Positions 42,597 to 52,588 of a DNA stretch of 64,000 nt are shown in pieces. The position numbers and the translations under genes were made by a program. The DNA is from Pelosinus sp. IPA-1 (GTDB taxonomy: Bacteria > Bacillota > Negativicutes > DSM-13327), in contig NZ_BSVC01000005.1 of assembly GCF_030269905.1 (NCBI RefSeq), forward strand, positions 248,001 through 312,000. Direction: 5' to 3'. A model generated the notes under the pieces. It was not told where the DNA came from and searched no databases. It worked only from the letters and a program-made list of their open reading frames with translations. The number at the start of each line of letters is the position of its first letter. Positions within the stretch are counted from its first letter, which is position 1.

Positions 42597-42681
42597 TCCT
42601 GCCTGTCGTCTATTCGCTTATTCATAACTGGAAGATGCGCCACTCGCAGTAACTGAAAAACATTCCGAAGGAGGTTCAAAC

Positions 42682-43305
42682 ATGACGGTTGCACCCATAA
42701 TTATTGAACCGATGCAGGCAAAGTACAATCAGCAAGTTAGCCGCTTGCTTGTTCACGGATTTCGTGGGAAATTTCAACCCCTTACAAACTTGAATGATGA
42801 CAATCTTGCTCTTTTTTTCGAAAAGCTTTTTGATCACAGTCCCGCCGAACCAGCAAGTCAAAGAATTGTTGCCCTACAAGATGGAGAAGTGATAGGAAGC
42901 CTGTCCATAAAGTGGAAGACAGAATCAGACCTAAAGCAAGAGCAAAAATTTCCGTGGCAGAGCCTCAAAATGTTTAGAAAGTGGACTCTCGTTAAATTAT
43001 TTCTCGCGCTATATTTCTTAAACCACCAGCCACAAGCAAGAGAATGTTATATTGAAGATGTTTCTGTCCATCCGGCGCATCGAGGCAAAGGAATCGGGAA
43101 ACGGTTACTGCAGTGGGCGCAGCATCATGTAAAAACCGAGCCACTCCTAGATGTGTTAAGCTTGCACGTTTCAGGTAAAAATCAACAGGCCAAGCAGCTA
43201 TATGAACAGATGTCATTCCACACTCATTACCAGAAGAATAGCTTAGCACGGCATTTTCTATTTAATGAATTAAAATGGGATTATATGGTGTTTAGATTGA
43301 AATAA
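42682..43305 (+). CDS. GNAT family N-acetyltransferase
   Basis: A 207-aa acetyltransferase. The acetyl-CoA motif A is CYIEDVSVHPAHRGKGIGKRLLQWAQ with R-G-K-G-I-G, followed by LSLHVSGKNQQAKQLYEQMSFH. The N-terminal half (VSRLLVHGFRGKFQPLTNL) is longer than in minimal GNATs. The substrate is unknown. The ATG follows GAAGGAGGTTCAAAC, a strong ribosome site. It lies 35 bases before the membrane-anchored hydrolase gene, so the pair may be co-transcribed. Confidence 0.87.
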   Translation: MTVAPIIIEPMQAKYNQQVSRLLVHGFRGKFQPLTNLNDDNLALFFEKLFDHSPAEPASQRIVALQDGEVIGSLSIKWKTESDLKQEQKFPWQSLKMFRKWTLVKLFLALYFLNHQPQARECYIEDVSVHPAHRGKGIGKRLLQWAQHHVKTEPLLDVLSLHVSGKNQQAKQLYEQMSFHTHYQKNSLARHFLFNELKWDYMVFRLK

Positions 43306-43340
43306 ATAATACTTTTTTAGGAATAATTTGGGGAGTAATT

Positions 43341-44354
43341 ATGGAAAAAAAGATTAGAATTTCTATGATTGTCATTGTTTTGCTATTTTGTGGCACGGCA
43401 CTTTTTGTTTTTAAGCAAAACAGTTTCAACATGGTCGAGCAATCTGTTGAGATCCCTTCACCCGAAGGAAAATTGACGGGAACGTTGGTACTGCCCGAGA
43501 ACTATTCAGGTAAGCTGGGATTAGTCTTGTTTATTCATGGTGACGGACCTCTTGGTGCCTCGCATAATGATGGTTATAAGCCGCTATGGGAGCGGCTAAC
43601 TTCCCTTGGTTACGCCTCCTTATCCCTCAACAAAAGAGGAATTAACGGATCAGAAGGCAATTGGTTAGATCAAAGCATGGACGACCGTGTAGAAGAGGCT
43701 CGTCAGGCCATTGAATGGGTAAAAAAGCAGCCAATGATTGACGAAAAACAGATTGGAGTTTGGGGAGCCAGCCAAGCGGGGTGGGTTATTCCAAAGCTTG
43801 CCGAGAAGGAGCCTCTCGCATTCAGTCTTGTTGTATCGCCTGCAATTAACTGGTTGACCCAGGGAAAATATCATACCCGCAAAACAATGGAAAAGGATGA
43901 CCGCTCCGAAGTCGAAATTCAAAGCAAAGAAGCGTATGATCGGCAAGTGCAGCAACTTTTAGAAGGTCATGCCTCCTATGAAGAATATCTAAAAATTGCC
44001 CATGAAAATAGTTTAATGTCAAAAGATCGATGGACATTTGTCAGCAAAAACTATTTATCGGATGCAACCGATGACCTTCGTCATTTTAATTCTCCTGTAC
44101 TATTGCTATTAGGTGAGGAAGATGTACATGTTAATGTAAAAGAGACAGAGCAGGTGTATCGTAACATGGTTAAATCGTCGTTGCTAACCGTCGCTGTCTT
44201 TCCTAATACGGAACATTCCATGCTAAGCAAAGAAACTGCTGATTCGGAATTTCGAGCAGTATTGATAAGTCTTTTCGCTCCAAGGCAAATCACCGTCCCC
44301 GGTTATATGGATCAAATAGAGCAATTTTTGAAGAAACTTCCCGAAAAGAAATAA
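43341..44354 (+). CDS. Membrane-anchored alpha/beta hydrolase
   Basis: A 337-aa serine hydrolase with one N-terminal helix (ISMIVIVLLFCGTALFVF) that anchors or exports it. The catalytic part shows LFIHGDGPLG (oxyanion), GVWGASQAGWV (nucleophile Ser), LLLGEEDVHVNV (acid) and PNTEHSML (His). It resembles the acyl-CoA thioester hydrolase/BAAT and dienelactone hydrolase-like secreted esterases. The substrate is unknown. Just after its stop lies a family C repeat fragment (44368-44395), then a convergent gene. Confidence 0.83.
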   Translation: MEKKIRISMIVIVLLFCGTALFVFKQNSFNMVEQSVEIPSPEGKLTGTLVLPENYSGKLGLVLFIHGDGPLGASHNDGYKPLWERLTSLGYASLSLNKRGINGSEGNWLDQSMDDRVEEARQAIEWVKKQPMIDEKQIGVWGASQAGWVIPKLAEKEPLAFSLVVSPAINWLTQGKYHTRKTMEKDDRSEVEIQSKEAYDRQVQQLLEGHASYEEYLKIAHENSLMSKDRWTFVSKNYLSDATDDLRHFNSPVLLLLGEEDVHVNVKETEQVYRNMVKSSLLTVAVFPNTEHSMLSKETADSEFRAVLISLFAPRQITVPGYMDQIEQFLKKLPEKK

Positions 44355-44406
44355 CTCCTTCCATCTCTCGGGGCAACTAACTCGCCCTGTGTCACACCTA
44401 TTTGGA

Positions 44407-45984
44407 TCAGGCAGCATCCAGAAGCTCACCAGCAGGCACCGCCTGCCATCGATCATCTGGCGAAAAGTCAATGATTTGCTGCTTGCGTAGAGCTTCTGCG
44501 ATAATATCCCTAATAGGAATACCCGTATCATACAGATTCGTCCCTTCCCGGAACATGGTAAATCCATCACCGCCAACGGCCATGAAATCATTGATGACAA
44601 CTTTGTATTTTTTCTCGGATTGCAGCAAAGTACCATCTGTTGCCATCACAGCGGCAATACGTAACCCTGCCGGAGAAAGGGTTTCATAGGCTATTTTTAA
44701 ACCCGAATACTGCAACATGCCTATTTTTTTATTGCCGATGCCGTATTCAAGGACTTGCATAATCTGTGCACCGGTCATCTCTACCGTGAACAATGTATTG
44801 TCAAAGGGCATAACCTCATAAAGATTACCCATGGTAATGTCTCCGGACATAATCCCGGTACGCAGTCCTCCCGTATTTTGAAAAGCAATATCCGCGCCTG
44901 CCGTCTGTCTTAACGTATCCGTTACCCACTGGCCCAAAGTCGTTTGGGCCAGTTCATTGCGGTCATGGGACAAGGCATTGAGAGTATGACCTACCACAAT
45001 ATTTTTAACGGGTGCTATTTCCTTTTGTGAATCCTCAATCATTGCTTTGACTTGTTGATCCGGCAGCTGATCCATAGAAGAAAGGGTTGTAACACTGGCA
45101 ACTGCAGTTTCAACCTTTCTGGTTCTCTTATTATAGGTAATATCAATCTTTCCTACTGCCCGACCATTATAATAGGCTTGCACCACTGGCACATTATGTA
45201 CTTGACCAAATACCTCCTGATGGGAATGCCCTGAGATAACGGCATCCAATCCATCGACCTCCTGGGCCAGCTGAACGGCGTCTCCATGAAGATTTCCCTG
45301 GTTATCCATTTCGCTACCAAGATGAGTCAACGCTATGATGATTTGTACACCCTGCTTTTTTAATTCAGGAACTAACGTTCTGACTGTTGTAACAGGATCT
45401 GCAAAGGCGTAATTTTCTATCATTTTCGGATTGGTTTTATAAGCCGTTTCCGGTGTAGCGATACCGATTATACCGATTTTTACTCCTTTCCGTTCTAACA
45501 CAGTATAGGGTTTTACAAAATCAGCCGGCTTCCCTGTTCGCTTATCAATTACATTGGCACAAATATACGGAAAAGCTGATTGTTGAATACGCTGTTTTAA
45601 CACATCAATTCCCCAGTCAAATTCATGATTTCCAAGGGTCATTGCATTAAATCGAGCATAGTTCATTACATCAACCACTGTTTTCCCATACAGAAGGTTG
45701 GAATCAGGGCTGCCCTGAAACATATCTCCGGCACTGACGACTATACTTCCCTCCGGATTCTGGTCTCTCACTTTTTCAATATAGGCTACCAGTTTAGCGG
45801 CTCCCGGATTCTTACCGCTTTCCGTTAATGCACCATGAAAATCATTGATACTTAGAATTTGTAATTGAACAACATCCTGCTTCCCGCCCATACCCTCGGC
45901 CATCGCCTGCCCTGAGATAAACAGCATAGTGAACATCAAAACAGCCGTCATCATCCATTTCCTGCAAAAAGATACATGCTTCAT
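44407..45984 (-). CDS. Periplasmic 5'-nucleotidase/2',3'-cyclic phosphodiesterase-type metallophosphatase
   Basis: A 525-aa exported enzyme that salvages phosphate and nucleosides from extracellular nucleotides. A signal peptide ends near FISGQAMAEG. The N-terminal metallophosphatase domain has INDFHGAL, GDMFQGS, LGNHEFDWG, THLG and GHSHQEV, covering all dinuclear metal ligands. The C-terminal nucleotide-binding domain has QNTGGLRTGIMSGDITMGNLYEVMPFDN and the FMAVGGDGF loop. No LPXTG or anchor is seen, consistent with a periplasm. Monocistronic. Confidence 0.92.
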   Translation of the reverse strand: MKHVSFCRKWMMTAVLMFTMLFISGQAMAEGMGGKQDVVQLQILSINDFHGALTESGKNPGAAKLVAYIEKVRDQNPEGSIVVSAGDMFQGSPDSNLLYGKTVVDVMNYARFNAMTLGNHEFDWGIDVLKQRIQQSAFPYICANVIDKRTGKPADFVKPYTVLERKGVKIGIIGIATPETAYKTNPKMIENYAFADPVTTVRTLVPELKKQGVQIIIALTHLGSEMDNQGNLHGDAVQLAQEVDGLDAVISGHSHQEVFGQVHNVPVVQAYYNGRAVGKIDITYNKRTRKVETAVASVTTLSSMDQLPDQQVKAMIEDSQKEIAPVKNIVVGHTLNALSHDRNELAQTTLGQWVTDTLRQTAGADIAFQNTGGLRTGIMSGDITMGNLYEVMPFDNTLFTVEMTGAQIMQVLEYGIGNKKIGMLQYSGLKIAYETLSPAGLRIAAVMATDGTLLQSEKKYKVVINDFMAVGGDGFTMFREGTNLYDTGIPIRDIIAEALRKQQIIDFSPDDRWQAVPAGELLDAA

Positions 45985-46269
45985 TCTAACCCCTCCCCAT
46001 CCTTATTGCCAAACGCCCTATTGAACTATTCAAAAGTACTATTGAGCTCTGTTTCTTCTTATTGTATCCTCTTTCCTGCCAACCATTGTACCAATAAAAG
46101 TAATTTTTAATGAGGGACACAAGGATTGCTTTGGTTCTATTGTGATTGGCACAGCAGGAAACGCTACTAAGCTTATGGAATAATTACTGGAAACTTAGAG
46201 AACTTAAATAGTACGACAATCATGGATTTTGATAACTATTTGAGTGATGATGATAGGATGGTGACGTTA

Positions 46270-47232
46270 GTGAAGGTTACTGTATTAGGATGCGGCCGTT
46301 GGGGAACCTTTTTAGCTTGGTATGCGAATCGAGTTGGGCATCAGGTAATGTTATGGGGCAGAGAAAATTCCAAGAATTATTTAAAACTAAAAGAATCTAG
46401 AATGAACGATTATCTAACATTACCACAAGATATCCAGTTAAGTAATTCATTAGAAGCAGCAGTATCTTTTGGTGAGATCATTATTATTTCAATTAGCGCT
46501 CAGGAGTTACGCTCATTTGCACATAACATAAGCTTACAGCAAGAGTTGGGAAATAAAATATTCATTTTATGCATGAAAGGCATCGAAGCCAACAGTGGCA
46601 AAAGGTTATCGCAAGTATTTAGTGAGGAAATGGGAGGAAGTCAAAACATTGCCATTTGGGTAGGTCCGGGGCATGTACAGGATTTTGTTAAGGAAATACC
46701 TAATTGTATGGTGATCGGTTCTGATGACATTGAGGTAACAAAAAAAATAGTGGCAGAATTCAACAGTTCCTTAATACGGTTCTATTATGGGCAAGATCTA
46801 ATTGGAAATGAGATTGGGGCTGCTGCGAAAAATGTGATAGGACTAGCGGCAGGAATGTTAGATGGGTTATGCTATAGCAGTTTGAAAGGTGCACTCATGT
46901 CACGAGGCACAAGAGAAATATCACGTCTTGTGAGAGCCATGGGCGGTAATGATGCAACGATCTACGGATTAAGTCATTTGGGAGATTATGAGGCAACACT
47001 CTTTTCTTTGCATAGCAACAATCGAAGATTTGGGCAAGCTTTTGTAAGTGGTGAAAAATTTAATAAATTAGCGGAAGGTGTTTCTACACTAGAAGCAGTA
47101 AGGCATTTAGCACAGAAATATGAAGTAGAACTTCCGATTTGTGATGCTCTCTACGAAATTATCTTTGAGAATGCAGATCCAAAAGAAAAACTGCTGGATT
47201 TGTTTTTGAGGCCGATTAAGTTTGAGTTTTAA
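46270..47232 (+). CDS. gpsA: NAD(P)-dependent glycerol-3-phosphate dehydrogenase-like protein
   Basis: A ~320-aa protein of the GpsA family, which interconverts dihydroxyacetone phosphate and sn-glycerol-3-phosphate for phospholipid synthesis. The Rossmann loop VTVLGCGRWGTFLAWYANRVGHQVMLWGRE, the central KGIE motif, the catalytic lysine in GAAAKNVIGLAAGMLDGL and the C-terminal MGGNDATIYGLSHLGDYEATLFS are present. I prefer the GTG at 46270, 9 bases after AGGATGG, because family proteins begin right at MKVTVLG. The frame is open back to 46222. It stands alone and may be a second copy. Confidence 0.83.
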   Translation: MKVTVLGCGRWGTFLAWYANRVGHQVMLWGRENSKNYLKLKESRMNDYLTLPQDIQLSNSLEAAVSFGEIIIISISAQELRSFAHNISLQQELGNKIFILCMKGIEANSGKRLSQVFSEEMGGSQNIAIWVGPGHVQDFVKEIPNCMVIGSDDIEVTKKIVAEFNSSLIRFYYGQDLIGNEIGAAAKNVIGLAAGMLDGLCYSSLKGALMSRGTREISRLVRAMGGNDATIYGLSHLGDYEATLFSLHSNNRRFGQAFVSGEKFNKLAEGVSTLEAVRHLAQKYEVELPICDALYEIIFENADPKEKLLDLFLRPIKFEF

Positions 47233-47380
47233 AAGAAATACAAGAGACTATTAAAAAGTACATTTCCGATGTAACTTCGATTTTTTGTAATAACGCAGGA
47301 AATGATAGCATAAACAAAAGAAATCGACACTACAATGTATGAAAGACTAACAACACTAAACTTATGAATGGAGTGATAAC

Positions 47381-48148
47381 GTGAAGATACGATTGTATTT
47401 ATTACTTACTTACATTTTTTTAGGAATTAGTTTTGGTGGGGCGAATATGGCTTTTGCAGAAAGTAATGTGATCCCTTATCCTTCTGGCTATGATCTTACC
47501 AGTGAGGGTGCATCTTCCTATAACGGTGTGGGTAATGTTAAAGACTCTCCCTATTACAAAGCCGTCGATTTTTACAATATGAAGTCAACTGATACATTAA
47601 CAATCTTACCCAATTATAAAACCTATCAGCAAACAACAGAAATCACTTGCGGTCCCGCAGCCGCTTTAACAGTGCTGTATTATTCAGGGAACACAAAATG
47701 GGATGAGCTTAAGATCGCTAAAATAATGGGAACAAAAAAGGCAATCGGTACGGATACGAGTGGGATGGTTACATTCTTCAAGTCCATTGGTTGGGATGTT
47801 AAATCCAGTCTAACTACAGCTAAGAAAGATGGTACGACTTTTTCAAGCGTTACCGATTTTAAAGAATTTGTAACCTCGAACTTAAAAAATAATACTCCTA
47901 TAATGGTGGAAAATATTGATTGGGGTGGACATTGGAGAGTCATTATCGGCTATGATACTATGGGAACAGAGACGGTGGCAGATGATGTCCTTATCTTAGC
48001 AGACTCTTATGATACTGCAGATCACTTCCAGGACGGCTACGTTGTTAATCCAGTAGAAAAATTCTACTACATGTGGTTTGACGCCCATATGCTGCCAAAA
48101 GGTCAAAAAACACAACAGTGGTTAACAGTCAAAGCTCCTCAATCCTAA
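47381..48148 (+). CDS. Exported C39-like papain-fold peptidase
   Basis: A 255-aa secreted protein. The signal peptide (LLTYIFLGISFGGANMAFAES) is followed by a C39-type domain. The nucleophile Cys lies in EITCGPAAALTVLYYSG, the His in DWGGHWRVIIGYD and the Asp in ILADSYD. Without an attached ABC transporter it is not a bacteriocin exporter; related stand-alone proteins are annotated as C39 family peptidases. The start GTG/ATG follows GAGTGATAAC. Target unknown. A terminator hairpin follows at 48216. Confidence 0.82.
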   Translation: MKIRLYLLLTYIFLGISFGGANMAFAESNVIPYPSGYDLTSEGASSYNGVGNVKDSPYYKAVDFYNMKSTDTLTILPNYKTYQQTTEITCGPAAALTVLYYSGNTKWDELKIAKIMGTKKAIGTDTSGMVTFFKSIGWDVKSSLTTAKKDGTTFSSVTDFKEFVTSNLKNNTPIMVENIDWGGHWRVIIGYDTMGTETVADDVLILADSYDTADHFQDGYVVNPVEKFYYMWFDAHMLPKGQKTQQWLTVKAPQS

Positions 48149-48215
48149 TGAACAGCCAAAACTTTAAAATGAAAATTCATCTTTCCTATGTCTTCCATAC
48201 TGCTTATAAAGCACA

Positions 48216-48250
48216 ATACTCCTGCAAAGCTAAGCTCTTTGCAGGAGTAT
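48216..48250. terminator. Bidirectional terminator hairpin
   Basis: ATACTCCTGCAAAG and CTTTGCAGGAGTAT form a 14-bp perfect stem around CTAAGCT, followed by TTATTT. It separates the convergent C39-like and methyltransferase genes. Confidence 0.85.
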
Positions 48251-48293
48251 TTATTTGGAGGATGACCCCGAATTACAGTTATAAATCTTAACC

Positions 48294-48926
48294 TTAACCA
48301 TTCACCTTTTTCACAGCCAGCTCCCAAAGCATTTTACTATTTGTATATCGGTTCATTTCATATTCATTTATATATTCAACATTCCAATCTATAAAAAGTG
48401 TTTCTAATTGCTCCTTATCAAAAAATCTTTTTAAGTTTCCATCAATATTATAGTAATTCTTTTCTATCGTAATACCTTTCCCTGCTCCATAGTTAGTATC
48501 TTTAACTGAGTTAACTCTTAATAACAAAAAACCATCTTCTTTTAAAACTCTTTTTATTTCATTCAATATTTCTTTAGTTTCAGTCCAGGAGAAATAATGT
48601 AATGACAGATCCGCAATAATGACTTTCGCACTTTCACTTTCAAAAGGTAATCCACCCTTCATATCAAAAAGTTTTGTAACCGGATCATCCATAAAAAATT
48701 CTAGCTTTTTTAAAGCTTCCTCCGAATAGTCGCAGGAAATAATCTTGTAATGGCGTTCATACAAGTACATCGTATCATTCCCAAGCCCACAGCCTAGATC
48801 AATTATAGAAGTGTCTTTTGAAGCATTTAAGATATGTTCATATTTATCCAGCCATAAGTCATATGTAACTCTTTTATTGTCGCTGGCTATGTACTGTTTA
48901 TTCCAATATATCCTTGGGTCAGTCAT
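48294..48926 (-). CDS. Class I SAM-dependent methyltransferase
   Basis: A 210-aa enzyme beginning MTDPRIYWNKQYIASDNKRV. Motif I is SIIDLGCGLGNDTMYL, the acidic residue is in ISCDYSEEA, and strand 4 is KVIIADLSLHYFSW followed by LKEDGFLLLRVNS. It is close to small-molecule or tellurite-type methyltransferases, with no substrate clue. The ATG at 48926 follows GGAGGT by 7 bases and replaces the longer frame start at 48953. Confidence 0.83.
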   Translation of the reverse strand: MTDPRIYWNKQYIASDNKRVTYDLWLDKYEHILNASKDTSIIDLGCGLGNDTMYLYERHYKIISCDYSEEALKKLEFFMDDPVTKLFDMKGGLPFESESAKVIIADLSLHYFSWTETKEILNEIKRVLKEDGFLLLRVNSVKDTNYGAGKGITIEKNYYNIDGNLKRFFDKEQLETLFIDWNVEYINEYEMNRYTNSKMLWELAVKKVNG

Positions 48927-49114
48927 TCTTTTACCTCCAAGAATTATTTGCATATTCTACGTTATAGCTTCTCTTGGATAAATGCTAATCCCTGCTGATT
49001 TTTTACATTATAAGTATTATTTTACTAATTCATAGGTACTCTCCGTTCCCTCTTCTCGGAATAAGACATTTACAAATTTACATAGTTTAAATATTTACAT
49101 TAAGGTTATCGCTA

Positions 49115-49143
49115 TTGACAAAAGAGCAATGTCCTGTGATAAT
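49115..49143 (+). promoter_or_regulatory. Promoter of the liv/ilvE operon
   Basis: TTGACA (49115-49120), 17 bases, GATAAT (49138-49143) with an extended TGTG just before. Transcription from ~49150 would include the complete T-box leader. A second TTGACA at 49181 is too close to the leader's first stem. Confidence 0.65.
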
Positions 49144-49204
49144 GTATATAATATTACAAGATTTTAATCAATCTTGCATTTTGACAAATTTAATACTAAA
49201 AAGT

Positions 49205-49455
49205 AATGACTAGGAGCGACGCAATCAATAAACACTTCAGAGAGCTGGCGGGTGGTGTGAGCCAGAGTAACATTGTTGCAGTCCTCTCACCTAGGAACTC
49301 TTTTGGTGAATAATACCTGCAGGTATTGGTAAGCAAAAGCGCTGCCGAGCGTTATTCGGAAGTCTGTTGATTAACAGGCGTTATGAGTCCAATGTAGGGT
49401 GGTACCGCGTATCGTCGCCCCTATCGATGCTTTCAGGAGCATCGATAGGGGCTTT
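49205..49455 (+). ncRNA. T-box riboswitch, probable leucine specifier
   Basis: A tRNA-sensing leader. Stem I base CTAGG (49210-49214) pairs with CCTAG (49290-49294). AGGAGCGA is the kink-turn/GA motif, and AGAGAGCTGG at 49239 starts the distal bulge. The T-box proper AGGGTGGTACCGCG is at 49396-49409. The specifier loop GTCCTCTCA most plausibly presents CTC (49286-49288, followed by A) for leucine. The terminator stem GCCCCTATCGATGCT/AGCATCGATAGGGGC (49417-49452) plus TTTTTGTTTT is the off state. Uncharged tRNA would turn on livKHMGF-ilvE. The codon choice is inferred. Confidence 0.92.
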
Positions 49456-49524
49456 TTGTTTTGCAAATAGAGCGCGGTGTTTTGGTAAAGTGAAAATTAG
49501 ATATAAAAAAGGTGGAGAAGAAAA

Positions 49525-50691
49525 ATGATAGGGAAAAAACAAATGTTGAAAAAGAATTGGATCGTGAGCTTTCTAGTACTTTCATTGATGATTCTAATTG
49601 GAGGTTGTAGCAGCAGTGAAAAGCCAGCCACCCAAGACCAGACTTCTGCCAAAGGTACTGCAAAGCTAGGAGTTGTTTCTTACCTCACAGGAGCTGGCGC
49701 GGCATATGGTGAATCCATTCGCCAAGGTTTAGAGTTATCGAGAGATGAAATCAACGCCAATGGGAAAGTGAAACTAGAGCTTATTTTTGAAGATTCTAAG
49801 GGTGAAAAAAATGAAGCTATTAATGCGGTAAATAAGCTAATTCATAAAGACAATGTATTAGGAATAATTGGCCCAACACTCAGCGGTGAAATGTTTGCCG
49901 TTGGTCCTATTGTCAATCAAGAAGGGATACCTATCATGGGGACCTCATTGACAGTAGAAGGAATTACGGAAATTGGTGATTATGTTTTCCGTAATTCTTT
50001 ACCAGAGTTCGCAGCCATACCTCAATCGGTGAAAAAAGCCAAAGAAAAATATAATCTGAAAAAAGTAGCTGTGATGTATTCCGATAATAACGATTTAGGA
50101 GTTGCAGGTTTTAAGATTTTTGAAAAAGCATTGAAGGAAAATGGAATTGAAATGATTGCCGTAGAGACTTTCCAAGATAAAAATACGGACTTCTCTGCTC
50201 AGTTGACCAAAATAGCTACTCTTAATCCTGATGCCGTGGTAGTCGCTGGACTGTACCAAGAAGGAGCCCTAATTCTTAAAAAAGCACGGGAAATTGGGAT
50301 CACAGTTCCCATTATCGGCAACAATGGGTTTAATTCACCTCAGCTTATCAAATCCGCTGGCAGTGCAGCAAATGGTGCTGTCGTAGCTAGCCCTTGGTTC
50401 CCTGGAAAAGATGATGCAAAGGTTAAGAATTTTATTGCGGCTTACAAAGCGAAATATAACAAAGAACCTGACCAGTTTGCCGCACAGGCATATGATGCAT
50501 TGCAAATCATGGCAATTGCAATTGAAAAATCAGGATCTGTAACGGACTCCAAAAAATTGCGAGATACGTTAGCTACGATAAAAGATTATTCTGGCGTGAC
50601 GGGTAAGTTTTCTTTTGACGAAAAACGTAATCCAGCCATGGATGTTACTGTACTCGTCGTAAAAGATGGTCAGTTCACGGAATTAAAATAA
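49525..50691 (+). CDS. livK: Branched-chain amino acid ABC transporter, substrate-binding lipoprotein
   Basis: A 388-aa LIV-type binding protein. The lipobox IGGC places the acylated Cys28 after SFLVLSLMILI. The mature domain follows the type I fold: KLGVVSYLTGAGAAYGESIRQGLELS, GIIGPTLSGEMFAVGP, and VAVMYSDNNDLGVAGFKIFEKAL. It binds Leu, Ile or Val (or a related amino acid) in the periplasm and delivers it to LivHM. It is the first gene behind the T-box leader, with AAGGTGGAG before the ATG. Confidence 0.93.
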   Translation: MIGKKQMLKKNWIVSFLVLSLMILIGGCSSSEKPATQDQTSAKGTAKLGVVSYLTGAGAAYGESIRQGLELSRDEINANGKVKLELIFEDSKGEKNEAINAVNKLIHKDNVLGIIGPTLSGEMFAVGPIVNQEGIPIMGTSLTVEGITEIGDYVFRNSLPEFAAIPQSVKKAKEKYNLKKVAVMYSDNNDLGVAGFKIFEKALKENGIEMIAVETFQDKNTDFSAQLTKIATLNPDAVVVAGLYQEGALILKKAREIGITVPIIGNNGFNSPQLIKSAGSAANGAVVASPWFPGKDDAKVKNFIAAYKAKYNKEPDQFAAQAYDALQIMAIAIEKSGSVTDSKKLRDTLATIKDYSGVTGKFSFDEKRNPAMDVTVLVVKDGQFTELK

Positions 50692-50723
50692 TCAGTAGGC
50701 AAGTTTGACTGGGGGGATTTACC

Positions 50724-51605
50724 TTGTTTTGGCAGCAAATGGTTAACGGCGTCACGCTAGGCAGTACCTATGCTTTGATTGCTTTAGGATATACTTTGAT
50801 CTTCGGTGTACTGAATATCGTTAATATGGCTCATGGTGAAATCTTTATGTTTGGGGCCTTTATTGGCTTGATTCTAGCTACCAAATTCAATATTGGTATT
50901 TTTGGTGCCTTATTGGGAGCTATGGTAGCTGGAGCTGGGCTGGGATACTTAATGGAGCGTCTGGCACTTAGGCCACTCCGGCGCCGCAAAGTGTCAGAAC
51001 TGGCTCCACTTATTAGCACAATTGGGGTATCTATTTTCTTAGAGAGTTTGGCACTTCGCCTGTTTGGCCCTGAGGCCCAATCTTTTCCCCCAGTTTATTC
51101 CACTCAAATTTTTGAGATAGGCGGACTTAAAATCTCCGCAGTACAAATACTAATTTTAGCCATTTCCTTTGGTTTGATGTTAGTACTACGTTTCTGGTTG
51201 TCAAAGACGCAACTAGGCAAGTCAATTCGTGCTACAGCGGAAAATATTGAAACGGCAAATCTGTTAGGTGTTGATACACAAAAAATTATTGTGTTTACGG
51301 TAATGCTGGCATCCGCTTTGGGAGGCGGCGCAGGCGTGCTTGTCGGTTTGGCATTTAATGCTATCGAACCAACCATGGGAATTACTATGGGGTTTAAAGG
51401 GCTGGCAGTATTGATTCTAGGAGGGTTAGGCAACATTACTGGAGCCATGGTTGGCGGATTACTACTCGGTGTGGCTGAAGTATTCAGTGTGGCTTATGGC
51501 GTCTCTTCTTACCGAGATGCAGTAGCTTTTGGATTCATTATTGTGTTGCTATTTATACGTCCCCAAGGGCTTTTTGGCAGCCAAGAGCAGCAAGGAGGAC
51601 GATAG
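50724..51605 (+). CDS. livH: Branched-chain amino acid ABC transporter permease LivH
   Basis: A 293-aa inner-membrane permease with about eight helices. FWQQMVNGVTLGSTYALIALGYTLIFGVLNIVNMAHGEIFMFGAF is the LivH signature. The cytoplasmic EAA-like region is TQLGKSIRATAENIETANLLGVDTQKI. The start is TTG after GGGGGATTTACC. It is 32 bases from livK and 2 bases from livM, consistent with one operon. Confidence 0.93.
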   Translation: MFWQQMVNGVTLGSTYALIALGYTLIFGVLNIVNMAHGEIFMFGAFIGLILATKFNIGIFGALLGAMVAGAGLGYLMERLALRPLRRRKVSELAPLISTIGVSIFLESLALRLFGPEAQSFPPVYSTQIFEIGGLKISAVQILILAISFGLMLVLRFWLSKTQLGKSIRATAENIETANLLGVDTQKIIVFTVMLASALGGGAGVLVGLAFNAIEPTMGITMGFKGLAVLILGGLGNITGAMVGGLLLGVAEVFSVAYGVSSYRDAVAFGFIIVLLFIRPQGLFGSQEQQGGR

Positions 51606-51607
51606 AC

Positions 51608-52588
51608 ATGGACTTTTTATTAAATCCCTATTATTTGCAGATTTTAATGTTTATTATCATCAATGCTATTCTGGGTATTAGCATCTATCTGACTCTGTCG
51701 ACAGGGCAATTATCCTTAGGCAATGCAGGGTTTATGAGTATCGGAGCTTATGTTTCGGCAATTCTGACCTTGAAGGCTGGCGTACCCCTTTATGTAGCTG
51801 TCCCAATCGGCGGTGCTGCTGCGTGTCTGATGGCGGCGGTAATTGGTATTCCTACTACCAGATTACGGGGCATCTATTTAGCAATTGCTACCCTTGGTTT
51901 TGGCGAAGTTGTGCGGGTAATCATTCTAAACCTTGGCATCACAAACGGTGCGTTAGGTCTTTCAGGTATTCCTTCCATGAGTGTCATGCTCAGTAAGGGG
52001 CTCACTTCTCTGGGCTTAGCAGCAGGCATTGGTGGAATCAGCGTACGTCAGCTAGGCAGCATTTCCGTCATTCTTATTCTTGCGCTGATTTTAGGATTTT
52101 TGGTCTTTTTTGCCTTACGCTTAAGTACTTCTCGCCTTGGCAGAGCTTTTGCTGCGATTAAAGCAGATGAACACGCTGCGGAAGTTTCTGGCATTGATAC
52201 TCGCTACTATAAGTTATTAGCATTTTTTATGGGTGCTTTTGTGGCTGGTATTGCTGGTGGTTTGGCCGCTCATGTCACCTTCTACATTGGCCCAAAAGAT
52301 TTTGCTTACCATCGAGCCGTAGAAATATTGCTATTTGCTGTTCTTGGTGGTAGCGATGTGGTCTGGGGCCCCCTCTTAGGTTCAGTAATCCTCACATTAT
52401 TGCCTGAAGTACTGCGTTTTGCTACGGAATATCGCGAAATGATTTATGGTGGTATTTTGGTAGTTATGATGGCTTTTCGTCCTCAAGGGCTTATCAGCGA
52501 AGATACCTTGCGCTTTTGGCAAAGAAAACTTACTGCAAGACCATTGGCTTCTAAGCAAGAGGAACTTCCGAGGAGGGCGACAAAATGA
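51608..52588 (+). CDS. livM: Branched-chain amino acid ABC transporter permease LivM
   Basis: A 326-aa permease. It opens with [28 protein letters not shown], and [32 protein letters not shown] is the coupling loop to the ATPases. It pairs with LivH to form the translocation pore. A hydrophilic C-terminal tail ([16 protein letters not shown]) extends about 25 residues. The stop overlaps the livG start (ATGA), so translation is coupled. Confidence 0.93.
   Translation: MDFLLNPYYLQILMFIIINAILGISIYLTLSTGQLSLGNAGFMSIGAYVSAILTLKAGVPLYVAVPIGGAAACLMAAVIGIPTTRLRGIYLAIATLGFGEVVRVIILNLGITNGALGLSGIPSMSVMLSKGLTSLGLAAGIGGISVRQLGSISVILILALILGFLVFFALRLSTSRLGRAFAAIKADEHAAEVSGIDTRYYKLLAFFMGAFVAGIAGGLAAHVTFYIGPKDFAYHRAVEILLFAVLGGSDVVWGPLLGSVILTLLPEVLRFATEYREMIYGGILVVMMAFRPQGLISEDTLRFWQRKLTARPLASKQEELPRRATK

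Noticed and set aside
49181-49209. TTGACA plus TAATGA as the operon promoter
   Set aside because: The start site would fall inside stem I of the T-box and remove its base pairing; the promoter at 49115 fits.
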